Of a stretch of 64,000 nucleotides of DNA, positions 1-9,046 are shown piece by piece. Source of the stretch: Stutzerimonas stutzeri (GTDB lineage: Bacteria > Pseudomonadota > Gammaproteobacteria > Pseudomonadales > Pseudomonadaceae); assembly GCF_024448985.1 (NCBI RefSeq), contig NZ_JAMOII010000003.1, positions 310,001-374,000 on the forward strand, in the 5' to 3' direction. The position numbers and the translations under genes were made by a program. Position 1 is the stretch's first letter; every line of letters starts with the position of its first letter. Under the pieces are notes generated by a model. The model was not told the DNA's origin. It was given only the letters and a program-made list of their open reading frames with translations, and made no database searches.

Positions 1-90
1 GTGTCTGATCGCCGCTTTTCTGCTGCACGCAACGCGTGCCCGAATAATTGATGAGAAACCGGGACAGCACCCGGTTCGGAGACAACCAGT

Positions 91-636
91 ATGAGCATTC
101 TCAGCGTCTATCAGGACACCGCTCCCGAGCAACCACTCAAGGTGCTCACCCATGTCGAAGATATCGCCGCCACATTGGCCGACGTTGGCGTGCGTCTCGA
201 ACGCTGGGAGGCTAGTGCGCCGCTTGGTGCCGGCGCCAGCTCGGAGGAGGTAATTGCCGCCTATCGGCCGCAGATCGACCGCCTGATGAACGAGCGTGGC
301 TACGTTACGGTAGACGTCATCAGCCTGAACAGTGATCACCCACAGAAGGCCGAACTGCGGGCCAAGTTTCTCGAGGAGCACCGTCATGCCGAGGATGAGG
401 TGCGTTTCTTCGTCGCCGGGCGCGGACTTTTCACCCTGCATATCGAAGACAAGGTCTATGCCGTGCTGTGCGAAAAGAACGATCTGATCTCCGTGCCCGC
501 CGGGACCCGGCACTGGTTCGACATGGGTGAGAACCCGCATTTCGTGGCCATTCGCCTGTTCAACAATCCCGAAGGCTGGGTCGCGCAATTCACCGGCGAA
601 GACATCGCCGGCCGCTTCCCGCGCCTGGAGGACTGA
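91..636 (+). CDS. mtnD: Acireductone dioxygenase
   Basis: This 181-residue cupin enzyme oxidises acireductone to the 2-keto precursor of methionine plus formate in the methylthioadenosine salvage pathway. The metal-binding cupin motif [13 protein letters not shown] is present around residues 94-106, and a later histidine lies in the PAGTRHWF segment. The length is typical for the family. A GGAGAC ribosome site precedes the ATG. The next gene, mtnC, starts 2 bp after the stop and performs the preceding step, so the two form an operon. The first 90 bases of the window hold no gene I can name; an open frame without a visible start runs in and overlaps the mtnD ATG, and may be the tail of an upstream salvage gene. 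Confidence 0.95.
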   Translation: MSILSVYQDTAPEQPLKVLTHVEDIAATLADVGVRLERWEASAPLGAGASSEEVIAAYRPQIDRLMNERGYVTVDVISLNSDHPQKAELRAKFLEEHRHAEDEVRFFVAGRGLFTLHIEDKVYAVLCEKNDLISVPAGTRHWFDMGENPHFVAIRLFNNPEGWVAQFTGEDIAGRFPRLED

Positions 637-638
637 AG

Positions 639-1322
639 ATGCCGATCAAAGCCATCCTCACCGATATAGAAGGCACCACCAGTGCGGTGAGCTTCGTGTT
701 CGACGTGTTGTTTCCCTACGCCCGCGAGCATTTACCGGCGTTCGTGCGTAAGCATGCGGCGGAGCCGACGGTGGCTGCGCAGATCGAGGCCGTGCGCAGC
801 GAAAGCGGCGAGCCGGAGGCCGGCGTGGAGCGAGTCGTCGAAATCCTACAGGAATGGATCGCTGCCGATCGCAAGGCCACGTCGCTGAAAGCGCTGCAGG
901 GAATGGTCTGGGCCGAAGGTTATCGGGCCGGTCAGCTCAAGGGGCATGTCTACCCTGACGCGGTGGACGCGCTGCGCCGCTGGCACGAGCAGGGCTACGC
1001 GCTGTATGTGTATTCTTCCGGGTCGATCCAGGCGCAGAAGCTGATTTTCGGTTGTGCCGAAGTAGGGGACCTGACGCCCTTGTTCTCCGGTTACTTCGAC
1101 ACCGGCAGCGGCCACAAGCGTGAGGTCGAATCCTACCGACGAATAGCCGATTCGATCGGCCTGCCGGCAGATGAGATTCTGTTCCTGTCCGATGTGTTGG
1201 AAGAGCTGGACGCTGCTCGTCAGGCTGGCATGCATACCTGTGGCCTGGCCCGCGAGGGCGGCGAGCTGACCGGTCATGAAACGCTCCGTAGCTTTGCCGC
1301 AATCGACCTGGCCCGTTACTGA
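639..1322 (+). CDS. mtnC: Enolase-phosphatase E1 (2,3-diketo-5-methylthiopentyl-1-phosphate)
   Basis: A 227-residue HAD-superfamily enzyme that enolises and dephosphorylates 2,3-diketo-5-methylthiopentyl-1-phosphate, giving the acireductone used by MtnD. The HAD nucleophile motif is near the N-terminus (TDIEGTTS, residues 8-15), followed by the YSSGS motif II region and the [12 protein letters not shown] motif near residues 180-191. Length and order after mtnD match the family. The start lies 2 bp after the mtnD stop, so translation is probably coupled. Confidence 0.95.
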   Translation: MPIKAILTDIEGTTSAVSFVFDVLFPYAREHLPAFVRKHAAEPTVAAQIEAVRSESGEPEAGVERVVEILQEWIAADRKATSLKALQGMVWAEGYRAGQLKGHVYPDAVDALRRWHEQGYALYVYSSGSIQAQKLIFGCAEVGDLTPLFSGYFDTGSGHKREVESYRRIADSIGLPADEILFLSDVLEELDAARQAGMHTCGLAREGGELTGHETLRSFAAIDLARY

Positions 1323-1394
1323 CGGTGCGTCTTACTGAACCCTCAAACCGCCCAGGCATCCTAATTACGTACTCACTGTAATTGGAGTCTTACC

Positions 1395-1604
1395 ATGACC
1401 GATGCCTTCGGCGGTATTTTCGGCCTGCTCATTCTGGCACTGGATGTCTGGGCCATCGTCAGCGTGCTGCGCAGCGACGCCACGACTGGCAAAAAGGCGA
1501 TGTGGGTGTTGCTGATCGTGATCCTGCCGGTACTGGGTCTGATCATTTGGGGCATCATGGGGCCGCGTGGTAACCGTCCCGACGACAGGAACCTGAGACC
1601 CTAA
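1395..1604 (+). CDS. PLDc_N-like mini membrane protein, copy 1
   Basis: A 69-residue protein with two hydrophobic segments (about residues 6-24 and 35-54) separated by a short basic loop, ending in a charged tail. The pattern of a LDVWAIV segment, a basic turn and an ILPVLGLIIWGIMGPR segment resembles the phospholipase D nuclease N-terminal (PLDc_N) domain, which is commonly found as a free-standing small inner-membrane protein of unknown function. It has no nuclease residues. A GGAGT site precedes the ATG. A related copy starts 4 bp downstream. Confidence 0.75.
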   Translation: MTDAFGGIFGLLILALDVWAIVSVLRSDATTGKKAMWVLLIVILPVLGLIIWGIMGPRGNRPDDRNLRP

Positions 1605-1608
1605 GCCC

Positions 1609-1800
1609 ATGGAAACCTGGAGTGCTCTGCTGGCAGTGGTAGTGCTGGTAGGCGATGTGCTGGCCATCGTTCAGGTGTGGCGCAGTCGTATCGAGGTGGG
1701 GCGAAAAATTATCTGGAGCCTCGTTATCCTGCTGCTACCGGTTGTAGGGCTGATCATGTGGTTCGTTGCGGCGGGACACATTGCCAAGGTCAGGTTGTGA
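1609..1800 (+). CDS. PLDc_N-like mini membrane protein, copy 2
   Basis: A 63-residue protein with the same two-helix plan as its upstream neighbour: a GDVLAIVQVWRS segment, a basic loop, then a LPVVGLIMWFV segment. Alignment by eye shows a tandem paralogue. It starts 4 bp after the previous stop, so the two are probably co-translated and may form a heteromer. The function is unknown. Its length is below the usual gene-calling cutoff, but the paralogy supports it as real. Confidence 0.7.
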   Translation: METWSALLAVVVLVGDVLAIVQVWRSRIEVGRKIIWSLVILLLPVVGLIMWFVAAGHIAKVRL

Positions 1801-1837
1801 TCTGTACGGACCAAGTCTCGATCGGTTGGCTGTCCTA

Positions 1838-2770
1838 CTAGCTCTTCGAGGATGTTGGCCTGGCTTTTTCATCCGGTCTTGTTTGCCCCGCCGTGACGCC
1901 GTAGTTCTGCCAGATATGTACCGCGGCGTAGGCCCGCCAAGGTCGCCATGCCTGCGATCGAGCCAATAGCTGTTTGGCTGTTATACCCTCGCTTCCCCAT
2001 AAGGGCGCTTTCAGCAGGCCGAGATCGGCGGCCGGAAAAGCGTCCGCTTCGCCGAATCCTCTCAATGCAATGTACTCGGCGGTCCACGGGCCGATGCCAG
2101 GCAACATGCACAGCCTGCGAACAAGTTCGTCCGCACCGTCCTGAACATGAAGTTCGAGCGCACCTTCTGCCACCGCAGCCGCCAAGCGTTGCAGTGTTGC
2201 GACGCGCTTGCCAGGCATGCCGATATTGTCCAGTTGGGCCTGCGCTATCGCTTCCGGGCTGGGAAACAAAGTGAGCAAACCGGCGGCTTTGCTCGCCGTT
2301 GAGCGGGGCAGCTCGCCGCCGAGCCGCTCTGTCAGCCGTCGAGTGATGGTCACGGCGGCTTTCACCGTGACCTGCTGGCCAATGATGGCGCGCACAGCCT
2401 GTTCGAAGGGATCGAAAGCGCTAGGCAGGCGCAACCCAGGATTCCCAACGACCAGCGGCCCAAGCTGTGGATCGTCGATGAAATGCCGCGCTACGGCTGC
2501 CGGGTCGATGTCGAGATCGAACATCTTGCGAACCCGAGAAACCAGCGTGGGCGCGTGCTCATGTAACGAGTCGCTCATGGTCAGTTCGATGGCGTCCTGG
2601 TCAGGCAACGGTCGCACGCTGATCCAGCCGACACTTCCATCCATGCGAACGGTACGGCTATAGCGGTTGGCATCCAGCGCTTCGACTCCAGGCAACAGCC
2701 GCAGCGCGAAGTGCTGGTGAAATTGTGTCCAGCTCCAGGGGGCGATATAGGGCAGGTGTAGAGGCGTCAT
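1838..2770 (-). CDS. DNA-3-methyladenine glycosylase II (AlkA-like)
   Basis: A 310-residue base-excision repair glycosylase of the helix-hairpin-helix GPD superfamily, which removes alkylated bases from DNA. The C-terminal half carries the HhH-GPD signature: [19 protein letters not shown], followed by an aspartate in FPAADLGL that fits the catalytic residue. The N-terminal half resembles the AlkA N-terminal domain ([15 protein letters not shown]). The frame is open 25 codons further upstream, but I chose the ATG at 2770 because homology-like sequence begins there. It is divergent from speE and stands alone. Confidence 0.85.
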   Translation of the reverse strand: MTPLHLPYIAPWSWTQFHQHFALRLLPGVEALDANRYSRTVRMDGSVGWISVRPLPDQDAIELTMSDSLHEHAPTLVSRVRKMFDLDIDPAAVARHFIDDPQLGPLVVGNPGLRLPSAFDPFEQAVRAIIGQQVTVKAAVTITRRLTERLGGELPRSTASKAAGLLTLFPSPEAIAQAQLDNIGMPGKRVATLQRLAAAVAEGALELHVQDGADELVRRLCMLPGIGPWTAEYIALRGFGEADAFPAADLGLLKAPLWGSEGITAKQLLARSQAWRPWRAYAAVHIWQNYGVTAGQTRPDEKARPTSSKS

Positions 2771-2938
2771 GGGCCGACCATAGCCGTCGTTGATGGGGTT
2801 GTCTTCACCGAATGCGCTTTGAAACGGTATGGTTTCCCCTGTCATGAGACCAAAGTAGAATGCGCCTCTTTGCCCACGGGCAGTCCGTGCGGCCTGCGGG
2901 CGGCTTGTCTGTTACGCCATCCATCAGGGAGACACCCC

Positions 2939-3799
2939 ATGAGCGACTATCAGGAAACTCTCTACGAGGGATACGGCCAGCGCTTCAAGATCGACAAGAT
3001 GCTGCATGAAGTGCGTACCGAACATCAACATTTGGTGATTTTCGAGAATGCCCGAATGGGACGCGTCATGGCGCTCGACGGCGTAATCCAGACCACCGAG
3101 GCCGATGAATTCATCTATCACGAAATGCTCACTCACGTACCGATTCTGGCGCATGGCCTGGCGCGCCGCGTGCTGATCATCGGTGGCGGCGATGGCGGAA
3201 TGCTGCGCGAAGTCACCAAGCATCGCGACGTGGAAAGCATCACCATGGTCGAGATCGACGGCACCGTGGTGGATATGTGCAAGGAATTCCTGCCGGAGCA
3301 CTCGAAAGGCGCATTCGCTGATCCGCGGCTGAACCTGGTGATCGACGACGGCATGCGCTTCGTTGCGACCACCGAAGAAAAGTTCGACGTGATCATTTCC
3401 GACTCGACCGACCCTATCGGCCCCGGCGAGGTGCTGTTCTCGGAGAACTTCTACCAGGCCTGCCGCCGCTGCCTCAACGAAGGCGGAATTCTGGTCACGC
3501 AGAACGGCACGCCGTTCATGCAACTGGCCGAAGTGCAGACCACCGCCAAGCGCATGACCGGGCTGTTCCCTGACTGGCATTTCTACCAGGCGGCGGTTCC
3601 CACCTACATCGGAGGGGCCATGACCTTTGCTTGGGGCGCTTGTGATTCGGCCAGTCGCAAACTGACGCTTGAAACCCTGAGCCAGCGTTTCGCCGGCAGC
3701 GGAATCGTCACCCGCTATTACAACCCACACATCCATATCGGCGCGTTCGCGCTGCCTCAGTATGTGTTGCAGGCCATCAGCAAGCCGAGCAACGATTGA
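2939..3799 (+). CDS. speE: Spermidine synthase
   Basis: A 286-residue aminopropyltransferase that makes spermidine from putrescine and decarboxylated S-adenosylmethionine. The cofactor-binding [11 protein letters not shown] motif (about residues 82-92) and the active-site [15 protein letters not shown] segment are visible. The reading frame continues upstream, but the ATG at 2939, preceded by a CAGGGAGA ribosome site, gives the usual family start ([16 protein letters not shown]). No speD decarboxylase gene is adjacent. A possible hairpin with a CCCTGC/GCAGGG base follows at 3810-3836, without a clear T-run. Confidence 0.95.
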   Translation: MSDYQETLYEGYGQRFKIDKMLHEVRTEHQHLVIFENARMGRVMALDGVIQTTEADEFIYHEMLTHVPILAHGLARRVLIIGGGDGGMLREVTKHRDVESITMVEIDGTVVDMCKEFLPEHSKGAFADPRLNLVIDDGMRFVATTEEKFDVIISDSTDPIGPGEVLFSENFYQACRRCLNEGGILVTQNGTPFMQLAEVQTTAKRMTGLFPDWHFYQAAVPTYIGGAMTFAWGACDSASRKLTLETLSQRFAGSGIVTRYYNPHIHIGAFALPQYVLQAISKPSND

Positions 3800-4094
3800 G
3801 CGCTTAGCGCCCTGCGGCAGCCCATTTGCTGCAGGGTGCGGGTTGGCTTGATGTCTTTCATGCATCCGATAACGATGAGTACACCGTATGTCGTTGGATG
3901 ACGGCATGCGGCGCCTGAACCGAACTACTCAGGACTGCTGAGGCCTATTGCTTATACCGCACTCTTTTTCCCGTTGCGGTTTCTTATCTGTTAAAGGTAT
4001 TTGCGACTGGCTCTAGTCAGTCGATATCCGCAAAGAGGCTGACTCACTATCCATTCCCCCACCGTTTCATCCATGAGTGAGAGGAGGTTGTTTT
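3800..4094. other. Gene-poor interval between speE and the rraB-like gene
   Basis: Apart from the weak hairpin after speE, I see no convincing gene or RNA here. Only very short frames without good ribosome sites occur. The last 30 bases hold the GAGGAGG ribosome site of the next gene. The interval is richer in A+T than its surroundings and presumably holds that gene's promoter. Confidence 0.5.
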
Positions 4095-4436
4095 ATGAGT
4101 GCCACCTTCCATGAGGATGTAAGCAGCAACGTATTGATGAGGATGAAAGAGGGCGGATTCGATTTCGCCCGCGTCCATCCGATCGAGTTCTATGCCGTGT
4201 TTCCTGATCGCGAGTGTGCGTCTGTCGCCGCAAGCCAATTTCGCGGTGAATGCGTCAACGCTCAGATCGCCCCACGTGACGACGGCGCCTGGGACCTACA
4301 GGTCAGCAAGGTGATGTACGCCACCTTCGATGGCATTGGTGATTTCGAACAGGATCTGGAAAATCTGATCGAGCCGCTGGGTGGCGTGGTCGATGGCTGG
4401 GGTGTGACCCAGGAAATATCCGGCTGCTCCGTCTGA
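4095..4436 (+). CDS. RraB-like ribonuclease E regulator family protein
   Basis: A 113-residue acidic, soluble protein matching the RraB family by length and layout: an N-terminal segment with VLMRMKEGG, a FYAVFPDRECA strand, an alternating region ending VMYATFDGIGDFEQDL, and a C-terminal GGVVDGWG motif. In Escherichia coli RraB binds RNase E and modulates RNA decay; that role here is inferred from family membership. The ATG at 4095 is chosen over an upstream in-frame start because a strong GAGGAGG ribosome site lies 8 bp before it. Confidence 0.7.
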   Translation: MSATFHEDVSSNVLMRMKEGGFDFARVHPIEFYAVFPDRECASVAASQFRGECVNAQIAPRDDGAWDLQVSKVMYATFDGIGDFEQDLENLIEPLGGVVDGWGVTQEISGCSV

Positions 4437-4446
4437 TATCACATTC

Positions 4447-5403
4447 TTAACCACAGCTGAGCCCGCTTTGCAGTGCCTGGTCCCATGGCGGGACCGGGCC
4501 GAACCGGTTCTTCAGAAACTCTAGTAGCAACCGGCTGCGGGAGTCGGCTTCCCTGGTTAGGCGCAGGGCGTAGATGCCGCTTGGCTCCGGTTCTGGCAGT
4601 CCCTGTTCACAGAACAGCGGCAGCAATTCCCCACGCAGTAGGTGATCGCTGATCAGCCAGGTCGGTAGATGCGCAATACCCAGACCAGCCACGGTGCCGC
4701 AAAGCAGCGCTTCGGCATTGTTCGCGATCATCCGCAGGCGTCTCGGCCGTAAAAGCTGCAACTTGCCCTCATGCTCGAATCGCCAAGCGTGGGTTGGTGC
4801 CAGTGCATCCCAATCCAACCCATCATGTTCTGGCAGCTCCGAGACCGATATCGGAGTGCCTCGCCGCGTCAGATAGTCGGGGCTGGCGCAGACGATGCGT
4901 GTCATCGGCGCCAGTGCCGTCGCGACCAGCCGCGTGTCGGCCAGCGGGCCGATACGCAGTACCAGATCGACTTCGCCCAAGTGCTCGCCCTGCAAATCGA
5001 CAAAGCTGTCGATCAGGCGTAGCTGGATATCGACGCCCGGATAGGCCTGCAGAAACTCCGCAAGCGCAGGTGCCAGATGCCGGCGGCCGAAAGGCGCTGG
5101 CGCATCGATACGGATGCGGCCTTCCGGTGTGCTTTGTAGCGATGTCATTTCGGCGCGTGCCAGGTTGAGTTCCTGAACGATACGTCTGGCGCGCTCGGCA
5201 AAGACCTGCCCGGCTGCGGTGGGCTTGATGGAATGGGTGTTGCGGCTGACGAGTTGGCAGACAAGCGAGCGCTCCAGCGCATCGATACGACGGGCAACGG
5301 AGGAGGGCGTGAGTCCGTGCAGGCGGCCCGCGGCTGAAAAGCTGGAGGTATCGATCACGGCGAGAAACAGGCGGAACTGATCGGTTAGTGCGTTGGCATC
5401 CAT
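4447..5403 (-). CDS. LysR-family transcriptional regulator
   Basis: A 318-residue regulator with an N-terminal winged helix-turn-helix (residues about 7-65, including SSFSAAGRLHGLTPSSVARRIDALE) and a C-terminal periplasmic-binding-like effector domain beginning GRIRIDAPAPFGR. It is divergent from the TauE/SafE-like permease gene, with 106 bp between the starts. The usual LysR arrangement suggests it controls that permease and itself. The effector cannot be told from the sequence. Confidence 0.9.
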   Translation of the reverse strand: MDANALTDQFRLFLAVIDTSSFSAAGRLHGLTPSSVARRIDALERSLVCQLVSRNTHSIKPTAAGQVFAERARRIVQELNLARAEMTSLQSTPEGRIRIDAPAPFGRRHLAPALAEFLQAYPGVDIQLRLIDSFVDLQGEHLGEVDLVLRIGPLADTRLVATALAPMTRIVCASPDYLTRRGTPISVSELPEHDGLDWDALAPTHAWRFEHEGKLQLLRPRRLRMIANNAEALLCGTVAGLGIAHLPTWLISDHLLRGELLPLFCEQGLPEPEPSGIYALRLTREADSRSRLLLEFLKNRFGPVPPWDQALQSGLSCG

Positions 5404-5428
5404 GATGCGTTGCTCCGCTTTGCGTAAT

Positions 5429-5447
5429 TTGCAAAGCCATTGTGCAA
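5429..5447. promoter_or_regulatory. Candidate LysR operator, TTGCA-N9-TGCAA
   Basis: A 19-bp interrupted palindrome lies midway between the divergent LysR gene and the permease gene. Its layout fits the inverted-repeat T-N11-A class of LysR sites. No experiment supports it, and short palindromes of this size can occur by chance. Confidence 0.4.
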
Positions 5448-5509
5448 GTTTGTGCGTGTACCTACTAGGCGTTGGTGAGTAGCATTGCGGTTTTCATCAG
5501 GAAGCGATC

Positions 5510-6265
5510 ATGGACTTCGTCGGGTTCGGGCTGAATGTGGTGTTGGGTTTGGCGTTGGGAACACTTGGCGGTCTGTTCGGAATCGGCGGCGGGCTGATTG
5601 CGATTCCGGTACTGGGCGTGCTGTTCGGGCTGGATCAACAGGTTGCTCAAGGTACGGCATTGGTGATGGTGGTGCCTAATGTGCTGCTCGCCATCTGGCG
5701 TTATCACCAGCGCAACCGCATCGACCCGCGTCACGCCGCGGCGCTGGGCATAGCCAGTTTCTTTTTTGCCATCGCGGGTGCCGCCATTGCGGTTTCGCTC
5801 GATGCTGGCCGCATGCGCATCGCTTTTGTCGGCTTCCTCGTCGCCCTGGCCGCCTACACCTTGTTGCGCGTTTTCATCCGGTCGCAACCTGGGAGTACCG
5901 AATTGCGTCATCCATGGCCCTGGCTGGGCGTGCTGGGTGCTGGCGCCGGTGCGCTGGGTGGGTTGTTCGGCGTCGGCGGTGCGGTGCTTGCCACGCCGGT
6001 GCTTACGGCGGTGTTCGGTACGTCGCAGGTCGTTGCGCAGGGTTTGTCATTGTCGTTGGCGGCGCCAAGCACCGCTGTGACGTTATTCGCCTATGCCACC
6101 CACGGGCAGGTCGACTGGTCGCTGGGATTGCCGCTCGCCGTTGGCGGACTGCTCAGTATCAGCCTTGGCGTGAAACTGGCACACGCGCTGCCCGAGCGCC
6201 TGTTACGCGTTCTTTTCAGCGGGTTCCTGCTGATGAGCGCGGTAATGTTGGCATTCGAGGTCTGA
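5510..6265 (+). CDS. TauE/SafE-family membrane permease
   Basis: A 251-residue inner-membrane protein with about eight hydrophobic segments and the duplicated half-domain structure of the TauE/SafE family. Each half carries the glycine-rich GGLFGIGGGLIAIPVL or GGLFGVGGAVLATPVL signature (near residues 20 and 145). Members export or import sulfite, sulfoacetate or other organic anions; the substrate here is unknown. The divergent LysR gene is the likely regulator. The stop is 15 bp before the convergent MATE gene's end. Confidence 0.88.
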   Translation: MDFVGFGLNVVLGLALGTLGGLFGIGGGLIAIPVLGVLFGLDQQVAQGTALVMVVPNVLLAIWRYHQRNRIDPRHAAALGIASFFFAIAGAAIAVSLDAGRMRIAFVGFLVALAAYTLLRVFIRSQPGSTELRHPWPWLGVLGAGAGALGGLFGVGGAVLATPVLTAVFGTSQVVAQGLSLSLAAPSTAVTLFAYATHGQVDWSLGLPLAVGGLLSISLGVKLAHALPERLLRVLFSGFLLMSAVMLAFEV

Positions 6266-6280
6266 CATGGATCTCGGCGG

Positions 6281-7669
6281 CTAGGCAGTGGCCTGGCCCG
6301 CTTGCTGGCGTATCTCCCGTCGAGCGCTGCGCGCCAGCCGGATGGTGAGCAAGACCGCCGCGCAACTCAGGCCGGCGATCAGTCCTTGCCACAATCCCGC
6401 CGGTCCGCTCGGATCGCCGAACCTGTCGGTGAGACCCAGCAGGTAACCTACCGGCAGGCCGATCCCCCAATAAGCGAAAAGCGTGAAAATCATCGTCATA
6501 CGGGTGTCCTGATACCCCCGTAGCGCGCCGGCTGCGGTGACTTGCACCACGTCGGAAAACTGGAACAGCGCGGCGTAGACGAACAGGCTGGCAGCGACTG
6601 CGATTACGGCCGGATCGGTGGTGTAGATGCGGGCGATCTGCTCGCTGAACAGCAGCATGCTGCCGGCCGAGAAGCAGGCATAGACCAGGCTCGATACGAT
6701 CCCCACACCCGCTACGAAGCGGGCGTCTCGCGGCGCGTTACGTCCCAGTGTCTGGCCGATGCGTACGGTGATGGCCATACCCAGCGACAGCGGAATCATG
6801 AAGATCAGCGAGGTGAAGTTCAGCGCGATCTGATGCCCAGCGACGACAGTTGCTCCGAGACTACCGATCAGCAGAGCGATGACCGAGAAGATGCTGGCCT
6901 CGGCGAATACCGCAACCCCGATCGGTACACCAACGGAAAGTAGACGGCTCAGTACGGCCCAGTCCGGCCAATTGAAACGGGCAAACAGTTGGTTTGGTTG
7001 GTAGTAGTCGGCACGCCGGACCCAGAACAGCATGGCCAGCAGCATGAAGCCCATGACCACGGCAGTGGCCCAGCCGCAACCGACACCGCCCATGGCCGGC
7101 AGACCAAGCTTGCCGTAGATAAAGATGTAGTTGAGCGGGATGTTCAATGCCAGCGCAAGAAGCCCTACGACCATGCTAGGGCGCGTGTGTCCGAGGCCGT
7201 CGCTGTAGCAGCGCAACACCTGATACAGGGCCACCGCCGGAAAGCCGCAAGCCACCGCTCTCAGATAGGCCATTGCCGGCTCAATCAACGTCTGATCGAC
7301 CTGCATCAGGTGCAGCACGGGTTCGGCATTCCACATCAAGATCGCCAACAGCGTCCCGATCCCAAAGCCCATCCATAATGCCTGGCGCACCAGCGGGCCG
7401 ATCTGCTCATGCTGCCCACTGCCGAAGCGCTGTGCGACATTGGGTGTCGTTGCCAGAATGATCCCTGTGAGAAGCAGAAACACAGGGACCCAGATGGAGT
7501 TGCCCAGCGCTACGGCAGCGAGATCGCGGGGGCTGACGCGCCCGGCCATCAATGTATCGACGAAGCCCATGGCGGTGTTCGCCAGTTGCGCAATCATCAT
7601 GGGCAGAGCGAGAGCGAAGAGGGTGCGCAATTCAACGCGAACCCTGCTGAGTTTCGACTCAGTGGGCAT
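6281..7669 (-). CDS. MATE-family multidrug efflux transporter (NorM-like)
   Basis: A 462-residue polytopic membrane protein with about 12 hydrophobic segments in two homologous bundles. The N-terminal half begins ALALPMMIAQLANTAMGFVDT, the typical MATE start, and the second half holds GVPIGVAVFAEASIFSVIAL. MATE proteins of this branch extrude cationic drugs using Na+ or H+ gradients. The substrate is not evident. It stands alone, convergent with the TauE/SafE gene and divergent from pdxB. Confidence 0.92.
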   Translation of the reverse strand: MPTESKLSRVRVELRTLFALALPMMIAQLANTAMGFVDTLMAGRVSPRDLAAVALGNSIWVPVFLLLTGIILATTPNVAQRFGSGQHEQIGPLVRQALWMGFGIGTLLAILMWNAEPVLHLMQVDQTLIEPAMAYLRAVACGFPAVALYQVLRCYSDGLGHTRPSMVVGLLALALNIPLNYIFIYGKLGLPAMGGVGCGWATAVVMGFMLLAMLFWVRRADYYQPNQLFARFNWPDWAVLSRLLSVGVPIGVAVFAEASIFSVIALLIGSLGATVVAGHQIALNFTSLIFMIPLSLGMAITVRIGQTLGRNAPRDARFVAGVGIVSSLVYACFSAGSMLLFSEQIARIYTTDPAVIAVAASLFVYAALFQFSDVVQVTAAGALRGYQDTRMTMIFTLFAYWGIGLPVGYLLGLTDRFGDPSGPAGLWQGLIAGLSCAAVLLTIRLARSARREIRQQAGQATA

Positions 7670-7787
7670 TCAGGTGTATCCAATTGTATACAGAGCCGCT
7701 CAGTCTACGCCGTGAGAGGTGTTCTCGGAAGGCAGCAGGGCGCTGCGAGGAGGTCTAGAATGGGCCCATCAATGACGGAGCCTGCCA

Positions 7788-8933
7788 ATGCGCATCCTTG
7801 CCGATGAAAATATTCCGCTGGTCGAAGCTTTCTTTGCCGAGCACGGCGAGATTCGCCGTATGCCTGGCCGTAGCATCAATAGAGCGTCGCTCGAACACGC
7901 AGAGGTGCTTCTGGTTCGTTCAGTCACCCGTGTCGACCGCGAGCTGCTCGAAGGTAGCGCCGTGCGCTTCGTTGGCACCTGCACCATTGGCACCGATCAT
8001 CTGGATATCGATTATTTCGAGGACGCGGGCATTAGCTGGGCGAGCGCGCCGGGCTGCAATGCCCGGGGCGTCGTCGATTATGTGCTCGGCAGTCTCCTGG
8101 CGCTGGCCGAGCGTGAGGGCACGGAGCTGGCTGATCGCCGTTATGGTGTGGTCGGTGGCGGGCAAGTGGGTGGCAGACTGGTGGAGGTGCTGCGCGGTCT
8201 GGGTTGGAATGTACGGGTGTGTGATCCGCTGCGGCAGGCCCGTGAGGTGGGTGAGTTCGTCGGTCTGAATGAAATCCTTGCCGAATGCGACGTCATCAGC
8301 CTGCACACACCCTTGACGTTGGAGGGCGAGCATTCGACGTTTCACCTGCTGGACCGATCCCGTCTGCAACAGCTGCGCCCGGGCGCCTGGCTGATCAACG
8401 CAGCTCGCGGTGCGGTCGTCGACAACGCAGCTCTGCGCGAGCAGCTGACCAGACGGCCCGATATCCAGGCGGTGCTCGACGTTTGGGAAGGGGAGCCGCA
8501 GGCTGACGTCGAACTGGCCAGGTTATGTCGGATTGCCACACCGCACATCGCCGGCTACAGCCTGGACGGCAAGTTGCGCGGAACAGCCCAGATATACGAG
8601 GCGTTCTGCGCCAGCAAAGGGCTGGCACCCACGGTGGATCTGGCCGAGCTGATGCCGGTCGCGCCGTTGCGTGGGCTGTCCTTCGATGCATCGGCGTCAC
8701 CCCGTGACGCGCTGGCGACAATATGCCGAGCGGTTTACGACCCGCGTAGCGACGATGCAGCGTTTCGCCGAAGCTTGACCGGCAAAGACGAACAACGTCG
8801 CAACGGCTTCGATCTGCTGCGCAAACAGTACCCTCCGCGTCGAGAGATAGAGGGGCTGCACGTCGAGATCAGCGACACCCAGCCGCAGTTGGAGCAGTTG
8901 GTACGCGCACTGGGCGCGACCCTGAAGCGTTGA
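7788..8933 (+). CDS. pdxB: Erythronate-4-phosphate dehydrogenase
   Basis: A 381-residue NAD-dependent 2-hydroxyacid dehydrogenase for the second step of pyridoxal phosphate synthesis from erythrose 4-phosphate. The nucleotide-binding [15 protein letters not shown] motif is near residue 122. The catalytic Arg ([10 protein letters not shown]), Glu (DVWEGEP) and His ([12 protein letters not shown]) appear in order. The C-terminal PdxB-specific dimerisation domain (about residues 285-381) separates it from other family members. The GAGCCTGCCA stretch gives only a weak ribosome site. Confidence 0.95.
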   Translation: MRILADENIPLVEAFFAEHGEIRRMPGRSINRASLEHAEVLLVRSVTRVDRELLEGSAVRFVGTCTIGTDHLDIDYFEDAGISWASAPGCNARGVVDYVLGSLLALAEREGTELADRRYGVVGGGQVGGRLVEVLRGLGWNVRVCDPLRQAREVGEFVGLNEILAECDVISLHTPLTLEGEHSTFHLLDRSRLQQLRPGAWLINAARGAVVDNAALREQLTRRPDIQAVLDVWEGEPQADVELARLCRIATPHIAGYSLDGKLRGTAQIYEAFCASKGLAPTVDLAELMPVAPLRGLSFDASASPRDALATICRAVYDPRSDDAAFRRSLTGKDEQRRNGFDLLRKQYPPRREIEGLHVEISDTQPQLEQLVRALGATLKR

Positions 8934-9046
8934 CACGACGATGACGTGGTTGCGAGCTGCATCTGCTTGGCTGACGACAGGCCGGATGCAATTTGCGGCC
9001 TGCTCCGCTAGCATTACCCGTCCTCTGCTTTCCCCGCGATGGTGTT

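Noticed and set aside
1-90. Tail of an upstream gene such as mtnB
   Set aside because: Two frames are open at the left edge, but neither shows recognisable MtnB sequence, so no gene is annotated.
3800-4094. Small RNA or small gene between speE and the rraB-like gene
   Set aside because: Only a weak hairpin after speE and very short frames without ribosome sites are present.
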